A stretch of 64,000 nucleotides of DNA, from assembly GCA_012845835.1 (NCBI GenBank), contig JABAKD010000018.1:8285759-8349758 (forward strand), given 5' to 3'. Below the pieces are notes generated by a model that did no database searches, was not told where the DNA came from, and saw only the letters and a program-made list of their open reading frames with translations. This DNA comes from Undaria pinnatifida. Its lineage: Eukaryota; Sar; Phaeophyceae; Laminariales; Alariaceae. The position numbers and the translations under genes are program-made. Shown here piece after piece: positions 1 to 11,000 of the stretch. Numbering within the stretch: the first letter of the stretch is position 1; each line of letters begins with the position of its first letter.

Positions 1-99
1 GACGACAGTGACCGCATGGTCGAGTTGTGCCCAACCCCTTCGCGTTTCGGCCAAAATTGCGCGTACGAAGAGACATGTCCCAATACGAGGGTCAGCCTT

Positions 100-265
100 A
101 GAGACAAGCTGCACGCGGCTACAGTATTATAGCTGCATCTCGAGCACGAGCACGTAGGAGCTGTACGAGTACAAGCGCAGACGAGTATTGTGCACAGTGG
201 TGTGGTACGTAATGGTGCACGGGTACCGAGTATGTACGAGCACGGGTTGTTGCTGCGTAACGTTC
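100..265 (+). repeat. Direct repeat, copy 1
   Basis: A segment of about 160 bp beginning near GAGACAAGCTGC and running through a GTACGAGTA-rich stretch and GTGTGGTACGTA is repeated at 1305-1465 with scattered mismatches. No coding capacity is apparent. It may be part of an older dispersed element. Confidence 0.6.
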
Positions 266-889
266 ATCTCACAGTATGGGATTCTCGAACCTCGAATTTC
301 TCGGTTTATTTCCTCAGTTCGGACGCTTTCTTCGAGGGTCGGCTTCAACGCCCCTCGCCCTTCCCTATCCGCCCCGTCGCTCCCCGTGCACGCGCACGGG
401 GGGCTAAGAGAGACAAGCAAGAAGTAGCCAGCTTCTTGCATTCTGGACGGCGCTTTTCTTTGAACCTTGACGCGAAAAGGTTGCACAGATAAAACATGGA
501 CTGATTTTTCAAAAAATGAAATCTCGTTCCCAACACCAATCCCAGCAACTTATTTTTCCTTGCCGCAAGGAAGCGTTTGAATTTACCAGGTATCCCTACG
601 GTGTGTTGTTGTGCGACCTATCCTCGAGGGCCTCCCGGAACCACTACAGTTGTTAAGCCTAGCATTGCCAGGCACGTATTTAGAAAGCAACCCCCACTCA
701 CAGCCAACAACTCATGGCGCGAAGCGCGTGAAAACGCTCCTGGAAGATTGATCTGCTGTGTCGTACTTGCTGCACCAGGTATTTGGTATGCACCTGGTAT
801 GCAGTAACGAGATTCCGTCTTTTTTCGTTTTTTCGGTTTTTGGGTCTTGACTGCAATTTTTCTTCCTTTTTTTCTTTCAGTTTTACTCT

Positions 890-1190
890 CCAGCTCAACT
901 CGTAAGAGGTTTTTCACCCCTCCAATCTTCTGGACAAGACGTGGTCATAGGTGTCTTCCCTTCCCCCCCCACGTCACTTGCCTTCATTTTTATCCCTCAT
1001 AGGTTCAGCATTCCCACTTTTCGGCTTCTTATGCTCGTCGACTTGCATCGAATTTTGGCCAACTCACGCTCTTGTGCTTTTGGCCTGTCGACTCGTAAGA
1101 AATGTTCCTTTGTGAGATGCGAACCTACGACCTCGACCTCAGTAGTCACGGGGCTTGCTATTGTACCACCGGACATGCCGACTGTAGAGC
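890..1190 (-). mobile_element. tRNA-derived SINE-like element (family 1), diverged copy
   Basis: Read on the minus strand, the right end resembles a tRNA-derived head (a GGTTCGNATC-like B box near 1118-1130 and an A-box-like segment near 1160-1185). The body ends with the family tail motif CTTCTGGACAAG at 929-940, also seen at 6295, 16645 (opposite strand), 27558 and 59311. The copy is more diverged than those at 6270-6570 and 27540-27830. Confidence 0.55.
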
Positions 1191-1304
1191 ATAAGTAGCA
1201 TTTTTATAGTGAGTGGAAGTATACCCATTTTTTTTACATTGGGTGCATTTACGAGCACAAGTATGAATCAATCATGAAAACGAATACGTACGAGGGTCAG
1301 CTTC

Positions 1305-1465
1305 AGAGACAAGCTGCAAGCGGAGCCTACAGTAATATAGCTGAAGCTCGAGCACAATCACGCAGGAGTTGTACGAGTACGGGTGCATACGAGTATTGTG
1401 CGCAGTGGTGTGGTACGTAGTGGCTCACGGGTACGTTCGAGTACGTGTTGTTGTAAAATTATGCA
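1305..1465 (+). repeat. Direct repeat, copy 2
   Basis: Second copy of the repeat at 100-265, with the same order of blocks (GAGACAAGCTGCA, CTCGAGCAC, GTACGAGTA, GTGTGGTACGTAGTGG). The two copies are about 1.2 kb apart in direct orientation. Confidence 0.6.
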
Positions 1466-2099
1466 ACGAGCCATTCTACCCGACCTCGTTGCGAACAGCA
1501 GTTCTTCCTCGCGACGGGGCAACGTAGGAGCAGGGCCCCCGTCTAGTATGAGAGTGACAAAAGGCCCTCGCGTGTCGCACATGGCCGGCGCGATGTTTAG
1601 AAGGTGGCTTACGTGGGTGTCGACAATAAATTGCGAGCAAAACCGCTGGCCGTTGCTAGGTCTGCTGCCCGACGATAAACTACGAGTGTTTGTTGTTGTG
1701 TTGGGTGCGCTTTATCTACAAGAAGAAAAATATGTGCGTGAGTACCATCATCTACAGCAGCAAGCAGCAGCACTACAATAACAACCGAGGAGTTGAACGA
1801 CGAAGGCAGCGACCACATGGCGTGCCTGAAACGCCGTCAGCTTGTACCTCTACGGTCAGACTACACAATCGTACAATCGATCTGCGAGTGTCGGATCGAT
1901 TAATAGCAACAGTCTAAAGCTGAGTGTGCACCTCTCCATGGCTACGTAGAAAATATGCAGCAGGCAGCAGTCAGCCAGCGTGCTGATCCCGAATGCTCGA
2001 CTAAATCGAAATAGCAATCGACACGTCTCTTCGTGGGACTAGAGAGTCAGTCAACGTGGACGCCACAATGCAAACAGCGCTGCGTACGCTGGAAATGAT

Positions 2100-2380
2100 C
2101 AGGGCTTTTTCATGGGTCAGGTCAAACCTCGGGGGTCGGGTCGGGTCGCGGGTCATGACCCGACCCGACCCGCGAGACTTCAAAGCCTCCTGACTCGACC
2201 CGACCCGACCCACGATTTTTAAACCTGTCGACCCGACCAGACCCGACCCATGAGATTTCAAAACATCTTGACCCGAGATGACCCGACCCGTGAGATGTCA
2301 AAGTCTCTTGATCCGACCCGACCCGACCCGACCCGTGGGGTTTTCGGATCGGGTCACGATCCGGGAAACGCCCGTGAACT
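2100..2380. repeat. GGGTCG/CGACCC-rich element, copy 1
   Basis: Begins with CAGGGCTTTTCATGGGTC and consists of CGACCCGACCC blocks separated by short AT-rich spacers (such as GAGATTTCAAA) every 35-40 bp. Other copies are at 2850-3235, 4180-4445, 40185-40410, 42640-42885, 46150-46300, 53675-53885 and 61435-61605. The shared edges suggest a small mobile element that carries an internal minisatellite. Confidence 0.7.
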
Positions 2381-2424
2381 ATGATAAATATTGGAGATAG
2401 ATTAAAAAAAAAAAACGAAGGAAT

Positions 2425-2660
2425 CAACTGCTGAGAGCGCCTAGCAGCGTAAGTAGGCCCAATTCGATGGGAGTCGACAAGAGAAGAAAGGGTTGATCTA
2501 TTCTCGCGATAAAAATGGAGGCACGTAACGTACTGGGTAGGGGGAAGAGGAGCGTGCTTAGTGAATCTGGATCTGAGTTACGTCTATGGAGGGAGAAAAG
2601 AGAAAGAAAAGTGCGAAAATCATAACAGAAGTGATGAGCAAACAAACAAAAACGCTGACG
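2425..2660 (+). mobile_element. SINE-like element (family 2), body only
   Basis: Contains the family-2 body blocks: GAGAGCGCCTAGC, a TCTATTCTCGCGATAAAAAT block, GGGGAAGAGGAGCGTGCTTA and GGATCTGAGTTACG. The same blocks occur at 10010-10305 (minus, with a tRNA-like head), 27855-28010 (minus), 34090-34290 and 61690-61985. A tRNA-like head is not evident here. Confidence 0.5.
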
Positions 2661-2849
2661 TTTGTATGTGCGCATATGTCGTGTAAACATGTGTGGTGTA
2701 TGGAAGTGCCGGCGGCCAGCCTAGCATAACAGCTAGTAATGCAGTTATGTTGGAGATTTTACAAGGAGAACAGTAACCCAGGTACAGAGTACTGAGGGTA
2801 ACGAAAGTCCACCGTCCCGGCTGGAAATAGAAATATCATAACGAAATAA

Positions 2850-3235
2850 CCAGGGCTTTTCACGGGTCGGGTCAAATCTCGCGGGTCGGGTCGGGTCGGG
2901 TCGGGTCGGGTCGGGTCGGGTCGGGTCGGATCAGCTGGCCCGACCCGGCCCGTGAGAATTCGAGACGCCTTGACCCGACCCGACCCGACCCGCGAGAATT
3001 TCGAGACGTCTTGACCCGACCCGACCCGACCCGACCCGACCCGCGCGAGATTGTCAAAACCTCCTAACCCGACCCGACCCGACCCGCGAGATTTTCAAAT
3101 CCTCCTGACTCGATCCGACCCGACCCGCCACAATCCGGATGACCCGCGAGATGCGGGTTTCATGCGGGTCAGGTCGACTTGACCCGTGACATATTTCTCA
3201 CGGGTCAAAGTCGAAAAGTCACGGGTCAAAGCATG
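2850..3235. repeat. GGGTCG/CGACCC-rich element, copy 2
   Basis: Starts with CCAGGGCTTTTCACGGGTC and switches from a GGGTC-strand array (2883-2935) to CGACCC arrays (2938-3130), then ends in ACGGGTCAAAG repeats. This strand switch makes it capable of forming a long hairpin. Confidence 0.75.
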
Positions 3236-3469
3236 TATATCTCCGTCGGTTGGTTGGTCCTTGGTCCCTCGTACTTTTCCCAGGATGTCGTGTTCTATGG
3301 CTCTTTCTACCGGTATTACTTGTTTGCAGCAGCATTTTGTGGTGTGCGCGCGAACAATGAGAAAGAAAACGCAACCCACATGCATAGGCAAATAGCCACG
3401 CCCGTAGCGCTAGACTACCGGGTCGACCCGACGAGCGACCCGACGAGCGAGCTAGTTATCTATGCAGTC

Positions 3470-3900
3470 TCCGGTAGCAAGCCCACAACTGGGGCGGTGG
3501 ATTTGTCAGCAGGGGCTGCGATCCGCGAGGATGCGTTGGCTGCTGCTGCCAGAGTGCTGATGCTTCAATGACGACTGCTCTCGCTTTTTTACGTTTGGTC
3601 ACATTTCGTACTGGTATGATAATTCTCGAGCTAGCTACTACTTACTCCTGTATCTAATGCCGTCTCCGGCCCCGGCAAGCAGCCTATTATAGCTGAGTCG
3701 CCTTCAGCAGCAAGTCCACAACTGGGGCGGTGGATCTGTCAGCAGGGGCTGCGATCCGCGAGAATCCGGGGTCTGCTGTTGGTGCTTGCTGCTGCCATTG
3801 CTGGTGCTGGTGCTGGTGCTGGTGCTGGTGCTGCTGCTGCTGCTTCGACGACGAGTGCCCTTGCCGTTTTACGTTTGGTCACATTATGTACTGGTATGAC
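3470..3900 (+). repeat. Pair of direct repeats with GCTGGT expansion
   Basis: The block containing CCACAACTGGGGCGGTGGAT and GGGGCTGCGATCCGCGAG occurs at 3483-3530 and again at 3716-3763. Each copy is followed by a GCTGCTG-rich tract and TTTTACGTTTGGTCACAT. The second copy has an expanded GCTGGT array (3797-3835). I see no convincing gene here. Confidence 0.65.
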
Positions 3901-4179
3901 CGTACTATTACTACGTTACGGCTCTAGCGGGCACGGGATTCGCGTCACACTGTATTTGGTACGAGTAGCTAGGGGTACTGCCTGATGATTGTTCTACACG
4001 CTGTGATGACATACGATCGGAGCAGCGGCACGAGAGAGGCAGGAAGCGGTAAGTTTTGTATGATTTACGGATTCGCGGGTCGGACCTGCGGGGCGCCTGC
4101 ACGGCAATCGGCAATGGTCCTCAGCTGTAAGTTTGAAAAAGGCGGATCGGCGGGCCAGATCCGCGGTTGGACCCGCGGG

Positions 4180-4445
4180 TCAGCCGAAAACAACTCGCGG
4201 GTCATGATGGCTTGACCCGCGAGTGACCCGTATCTCGCGGGTCATGACCCGATCCGACCCGCGAGATTTTGAAACCTCTTGACCCGACCCGACCCGACCC
4301 GCGAGATTTTGAAACCTCTTGACCCGACCCGACCCGACCCGCGAAATTTTGAAACCAGCTGACCCGATCCGACCCGACCCGCGAGATTTTTAAACCCTCT
4401 TGACCCGACCCGCGGGTCGGGTCATGACCCGTGAAAAGGCCTGGA
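4180..4445. repeat. GGGTCG/CGACCC-rich element, copy 3
   Basis: Four near-perfect units of about 60 bp (CGACCC block followed by CGCGAGATTTTGAAACC) end in ATGACCCGTGAAAAGGCCTGG. That end is the inverted counterpart of the CCAGGGCTTTTCACGGGTC edge at 2850. Confidence 0.75.
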
Positions 4446-4593
4446 AATAACGCATGCACGAGTAGCTACACGTAGGTATAGACTAGAATGTCTGGGGGAG
4501 CTATTACAGCAAGACGACCACACGACTTGAACACCCACAAACACCAACACACACCTTCTGGACCCGCGCCTTTAAGTGGGGTTCCATCCCTAC

Positions 4594-4798
4594 CTCGTGT
4601 TTCAAGGACGCCCTTGTTCGCTTCAGGCCGGCTCCGCCCTGATCCATCGAGGGCATCGCCCTGCGGCTGAGCATCGGCATCGGCATCATTGCCGCCTGAT
4701 TTTCTCCTGCGTTTGGGAAAAGGCGATACTTTGTCGTGCCCGTTCGCGAGCGCGTTTAAGCTCTCAGAAACAGCAAGGGGCTCCTCCATTCCCGCCAT
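4594..4798 (-). CDS. Possible first coding exon of an unidentified gene (partial)
   Basis: On the minus strand an ATG at 4798 opens a frame that starts MAGMEEPLAVSESLNALANG and continues through a basic patch (KRRRK) and an acidic D/A/Q stretch. It reaches a good donor (GAG|GTAGGG) at 4594-4593, leaving phase 1. Composition looks like real coding sequence rather than repeat, and the position, 240 bp head-to-head with the SCI1-like start at 5039, suggests a shared promoter. I found no downstream exon in 1-4590, which is repeat-filled, so the rest may lie outside the window. The family is not recognised. The KRRRK patch could be a nuclear signal, but that is a guess. Confidence 0.35.
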
Positions 4799-5038
4799 GC
4801 GAGGTGTAGGAAAGGTAGCTGTGATTGGGCTGGGGGTTCCGGGCTGTAGGCTGCTGTGGGTGCTGCTTTGCTCGGTCTGGCGTTGCTGGTTGCTTCGTCG
4901 TCCGCTGGAAATTTAAATTTATTGTTTCCGCCCGTACAAAGAAAGCCTCCACAATAAGTGGAAACCTTGGCAAAAAAGATTGAAGGTTGTTTCGGGTGTG
5001 TTCTGCTTTAGATAGCTGTGGGTATAAACAGCTAAAGC
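4799..5038. promoter_or_regulatory. Candidate bidirectional promoter
   Basis: This 240 bp interval lies between two divergent start codons (4798 minus, 5039 plus) and is free of the dispersed repeats that fill the flanks. No clear TATA box or other named element is visible. The call rests on position and on the reality of the 4594-4798 exon. Confidence 0.3.
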
Positions 5039-8000
5039 ATGGCCCACCACAAGAGCAGCAAGCACAAGCACCACAAACGAAAGCACAAGAGCAAGCAGAG
5101 AGATTCCAGCTCCGCCGGCAGGTTTGTGAGAGAAATGCCTCCGATTCTTCCTCAGTGGCGCGCAAGCGGTTCAAACCTTGCTAGTCCATGCTAGTGTTGC
5201 ACGAGCTGAGAGCTAGTTAGATTGACTTGCATCGGTGGGACGGCAGTACAGAACGGGCACACGGCGGTAGCAGTAACCTAACCATGCTGTGGTTTCTATT
5301 GTTGGCCAGGAGTACCCGGTACATTGGAGGCGAAGATTTAGCGCAGGATTCCTCTTCCCCAAAGGTACATCGATGACGTATATCACCACTAATGATAGTT
5401 AACAGAGTAGCAGCAGTCGCCGTACGCCGCACAAGTCGTGATGTACAGCCACAGCAGCAGTAGCAGCAGCAGTTCACCCACAACTACATGTACCATACGC
5501 CCCTATCGAGTCCCGATGGCACAGCATTAACATTGCGACTCAGCTGCTGCTGGTGCGGTTGTCGATACACGTCAAACTCGCGAGAGACGAGGATTTTCGT
5601 GTGTAGCGTGTTGTTGCGGATCAAACACACGTCGATCCCCGCCTAGATGCAGTTTTGATGAAAACGGGGTAGATGTATGAATAGACTAGAGCATAATCGA
5701 GAATCGAGTCTTTTCTGCATGCATCCGCAATATCATACGAACCTCCCATGATCAGTCGAACTCAGCTGGTGCTGGTGCGTTTGTCGATACTATATCAAGC
5801 TCGTCAGCGACGACGAGGTTCATGTTTTCCAGAGGCGGCGGCGAGCAGACACGCCTCGGTCCCAGTCTCTCTTCAACTATTTACGAGAATATCGAGTATT
5901 GAGCCTTTTCTGCATCCATCCGCAAAACGACCCTGCGATGATTTAACAGGCGACAGCGCTACAGCAGCAGCCAGTAGTGACACATCGAAGGCGGTGTTTG
6001 TTGCTTGGTGGTTGATCAAGTGGAAGTGAAAGGTAACCTTCTGTCCACAACCTGCACATGGGAAAATGATTGGACTGCTGTGCCCTCTATCGTGATGCAA
6101 TTATCCCGGAAATGCGCGACAGAAGTTATTATGGTTGCCCTTGGAAATGCGAAACGCGAGGCTGGGACCTCGGGGATGGGTCCTGAATGCGCCGGTAGCC
6201 GTGATTTAACTCTCGCGTATACACGTAGTCATGATCATCACTCCCCTCTTATATATAGACTAGACCATATATTCACACTTCTACTTTCCAGCTTCTGGAC
6301 AAGCCGTGGTCACAGGTGTCGTCCCTTCTCCCCCCCGGTTCTTGCCTTCAAATTTTATCGCGCATAGGGTTCAGCAATCCCACTGATCGTCGATTTTTCA
6401 TCGAGTGTTGCAAACTCACGCTCTCGCGCTTTCCGAAAGTCAATTTGTGCACAAGAAAAAGTCCCAACGAATTTATACGAGTATGCACTCGGCGGGGCTC
6501 GAACTCACGAAACTGACCTATGCCAGGCTCGAGGATAACCTGATACGCCACCGGGGCGACCGGTTTCTTGTATATTACATGGTGAACCCTGTCACAAAGC
6601 TCTACCATTACATTCTTACCGTACGTTACACTAAGGACATCTGACAGATCATATCAGGGTTGTACAGATCATCTGACAGATCAGATCACTATTTCACAGA
6701 TCACGGGTTGTTTTCACGGATCTGTATAATCTATTCAAGTTGCCACCGGGCTGATCTCCAGGATTTGAATGACCTGTGCGTTTTTTCGCAGTAGTGATAC
6801 ACAGGGTGGGGTCGTGTTATCATGCATGTGCCAGAGTTTGCGGACACTTTTTGCTACTCAGGTGGTTGTACCCACGGCGACGTTTGTAATTCTTTTATAG
6901 TAACCGTTCGAGAACAACCACACTTTCCGCAGATTCCAATTGCCCCTGACGTACATCCCGTTAATTGATTTACTGAATTCGCCCCCGTCTCTTGCCGTCG
7001 ACTTTTTTCGGTCATTTTCGGTAAAAATAATCGATGAAAAGCAGCGACGATGGATCGTCAGGATCAGAAAGCGACAGCGGGTCTGAATCCGGAGTGGACG
7101 GCGCCAAGGCCGCGCCGGGAAGGAAGAACGAGGACCAGCTCAAGGCCGAGAACAGGTTGGTATCTGTGTCATCCCACGGTAGGGCTGGACTTTTTGGCCA
7201 AACGTTTCTGAACGGTTGAGCTCCTCAAGCATAGAACTATCAATTAGTATGATACTTTTACGAGAATGTTGGTTTTAGGAATAGTGCGGGGAGACGTCGG
7301 TCGGGTTGCGCGAAGGAATTCCTTCGAAGTCATGGTTCGGGTGATATGTTGAGCTCCTCATGTTAAGAGCTCAGAAACGTTTGCTGCACCCCTCGCGTGA
7401 GATGACTCATCTATTTATGTCAGGCCTGTATGTTAGCTGGGCTTCACGGTTAGTTATTTGTTGGACGGCGAAGTAAGAGCCAACTGAACTTTACACCCAA
7501 ATTGCCTTTCTTGTTAAGTACGTACTTTAAAAATGTATACAACGAATATAAAACGATAACAAAGTAGGTCTGCTATCGTTATTGGGCCATGGGCCGAAAC
7601 GTTTTGTTTACCTCCCTGTTCCGTTTTTTGACCCACGTCCAATGTGTTGACCATATTTTTTTCTTGCCAGAGACGCCATCCTGAAGAGGTCTCGCATGTG
7701 GCAGACGGTTGGTTCTGACGACGAGGAGGAGGAGTCCAATGGCCGCGGTAAAGCTGACCAGGCTTCAACTGCCGACAAACACGCCCGCAGCCGCGGCCAC
7801 GGCCACCGCCACCACGAGAAAGACCAACACGATGATAAGAATGGCCACCACCATCACCGTCACCAAGAAGGGGACCAACGTGACCACAAGGGTGGCCACC
7901 ACCACCGTCACCACGAGAAGGATCAACACGACGATAAACGTGACCACCATCGCCGTCATCGTGATGAGGGCCAGCACGACGACAGGCATGACCACCACCG

Positions 8001-11000
8001 CCAACACGACAGGGGTCAGCACGATGACAAGAATGACCGCCACCACCAGCATGGCAGGGACCAACCCAACGACAGGCGTGATCAACCCGACGACAGGCGT
8101 GATCACCTTCGCCACGATAGGGACCAACGTGATGACAAGAATGATCGCAGCCGCCGTCACGACATGGACCAGCACGATGACAAGCCTGTGACAGAACGTC
8201 ACCACAGCAGCAGCGAGAAACACCGCAACAGCGAGCAGCACCTTCAGCGCCAGGGTTCTAAGGAAGAGGCACGCGGACGCGGGCGGAGCCGCGAGGATGG
8301 GGATGCGAAAGGGTAAGGTTTGCCGTTTGTCGTTTTTCGAGGAGTACAAAACCGGTTTTGTTCTTGTTTTGGATTTGGGATGTGTACCCACTTTGCTTGC
8401 ATGCCGAACCGCACAATTGTAATACTACTCCTTCGACAGTGGGGGTGTTATTGCTACGGTTCTGATATCAGGATACTACGGTTGTGACGGTAGACTATTT
8501 CGTGCTGTTGTTACAGTAGAATACTGTTAATACTAATCTGACGGAAGGATGCTACTGTTGCGACTGTTGTGACAGTAGCCATTCTGTACCAATGTTGCAG
8601 CAGTGGCTCAGCTTCCCGAAACGAAGATGTTATTGGGAGTTCGTGCGAACTATCCACCTTTTTTCAAGCGAAGGCGGGCCAAGTCGAATACACTATTACT
8701 ACCTCTGTGTTTTTTTTTCTCCTGTTGCAGCAAGAGCCGCGGAGCCAAAGCTGACGTGAGCGGTGGCGGTGGGCGACGAGGAAGGATCCGTAGTCAAGAT
8801 GGCAACAGGAATGGCAATGAAAAGCACATCAATATATATGAACATAGATGCGTTTCTTAATTCGTACGGAGGCTCCACCCCTCCGGTTTGTTTTGTATTC
8901 TTTCTTTTTGGGTAGATGGCGTCGTTTTCTCTTAAAAGTCGCGTACCCTTGGTTGTGTGCGTGTGATTTTTTTCTGTTGCAGCGGGAGCCGCGATCGGTC
9001 CGGCGGTCATCCTCGCCGTGGAGCCAAAGCTGACTCGAGCGGTGGCGGTGGGCGGCGAGGGGGGAGCCGTGATCAGGCTGGCAGCAGCAGCGACAGCGAT
9101 AGGGGCAGTGACGATAACAGCGACAGCAGCAGCAGCAGCAGCAGCAGCGATGAGGATGATGACGATGGGAGCAGCAGTGACGAGAGCGAGGAGGAGCGAA
9201 GCCGAAGCCGTTCCAAGAAGGTTAGTCCGCTCGCGCACCGGGGGAGGGGTCGCTACCGCATTTGGAAACGTTTGAAACGTCTCAAACAGAAGTTATATAT
9301 CTCTGAAATGAATAATCAGGATAGAGACAGGGTGTGCTGTTATCGTTGGGTAGAAACAACGGCCTATTTTTTTTTGCAGACAACACACACGTAATGCATA
9401 TCTAGTAACAGAACGAAACTACGTACATATGTATGACGACGTAAATCCTCTGAGTTCTACAGCAATCAGTTTTTTACCCTTCTCGATGCGGGTTGTACAG
9501 TTGCCGTGCGCAGAATGACTACAAGCTGACGTGCCCGTATGGGATGTTGTGTAGGACATTAATCGTACACTCCATCTCGGAAACATGCCATAGGTCTTGC
9601 AGATTATTCGCCCCCCCCCCCCCCCGGCAATATGATCCAGCTCATGCAAATCAAATACTTCGAAGTAGAACGGGGATTTAGTTGTCCTGAAATATCTAAG
9701 TTGTGATGTGGGGATCTGGTCTGTTCGATATGTGAAGCTTTTGAAACGTATGAAACGCCTGAAAACGCATAAAACGCCTGAAGCGCCTGAAACATCTGAT
9801 CCGTTACATTATCCGCGTACAGCGTGCTTGCAAACCCGGGCATAGACGCGATACCACGACCACACCCTGTGTAGATCATTACTGCGGAAACGTGTGCGGT
9901 ATCGTTCAGATCCTGTGGAGGAGAACCCCATCGAAAGTTGAACGACTGCTGAAGATCCGCGATTGTTTTTTTGTTCCCACCTCACTTATTATCCTCGCAC
10001 AACTCTCGGTCCCCCTCCCAGTAGTAACTCGGATCCGGGGTCACATAGCGGACCCTCCAACCCCTTTCCCACTACGGGTCGTGCCTTCATTTTTGTCGCG
10101 AGAATCATTCAGTTTTTCCTTCCCTCGTCGACTCGCGTCGAATTGTACCTCCCCACGCTTCTAGGCGCTCTCAGCAGTTGGTTGATCCTTTTTTTTTTTG
10201 TGCATTTTTGCCAATAAAGCCGAATCTCACCATGGTGGGAATCGAACTCAAGGACCAACGCTAGGAGTATTGGAGGGTGACCACTAGACCACCGGGGCGA
10301 TATATAGCGATCTGTGTAATACGTGTGTTCTGTGCTGTGATATGATCTGTGAAACCCTATGAAGAGTCTGAACAGTGTGAAATGCCTGAAACAACGTCTG
10401 TGAAGCTTTTTTAAACGCCGCTAGCTCAATTCACGCGTGCTTGTCTGCTGGCACACTAAACCATGTATAAATAGTACGATACGATGCACCTAATATATTA
10501 AGCAGTATAATGTAGAACAGCAGGGCGACGCATATGGCCCTGCTGTACGGTATAGTGAACCCCCTGAAACGTTTGAAACGCCAAAACCGGCACCAAGTAC
10601 GTATGTAGTATGTACTGTCTGACCTGCGGTTTTCTCCCACGGACTCGTGTCTACAAATAGTCGCGCCACGCTTTCACCCTTTCTGAACCAACACGCCTTC
10701 GCTCCCCAAACCAAACCATGTTTTGGTTGCACGGTACAGGCTCGCACCAGTAAGCGCAGCAGTAGCCGCGGTACGAGCGAGAGGAAAAGCGACGCAAAGA
10801 AGAAAAAGAGGCGCCGGAGCAGCGTTGACTCCGAGGATGGGGAAGGCGGCGCGGGCGGCAAGGAACGCAAGCACCACAAGAGAGTGAGTCGTTTTTTTTT
10901 GGCGGGGGAGGGCTTTTTGACCCTTCTGCGAATTCGGAAACAATCGGAGACATTTTCGGTTAACCGTTTGGTGACTGCAAACATCAATTAATTATCCCGC

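Noticed and set aside
7034-7155. ATG at 7034 as the only start of the SCI1-like gene
   Set aside because: Possible, but a coherent upstream exon (5039-5121) with a donor in matching phase exists; kept as the alternative start.
7765-8391. Minus-strand frame of 208 codons rich in Val/Leu/Ala
   Set aside because: Antisense shadow of the His/Asp repeat exon of the SCI1-like gene; it looks like a membrane protein only because the complement of CAC/GAC codons is GTG/GTC.
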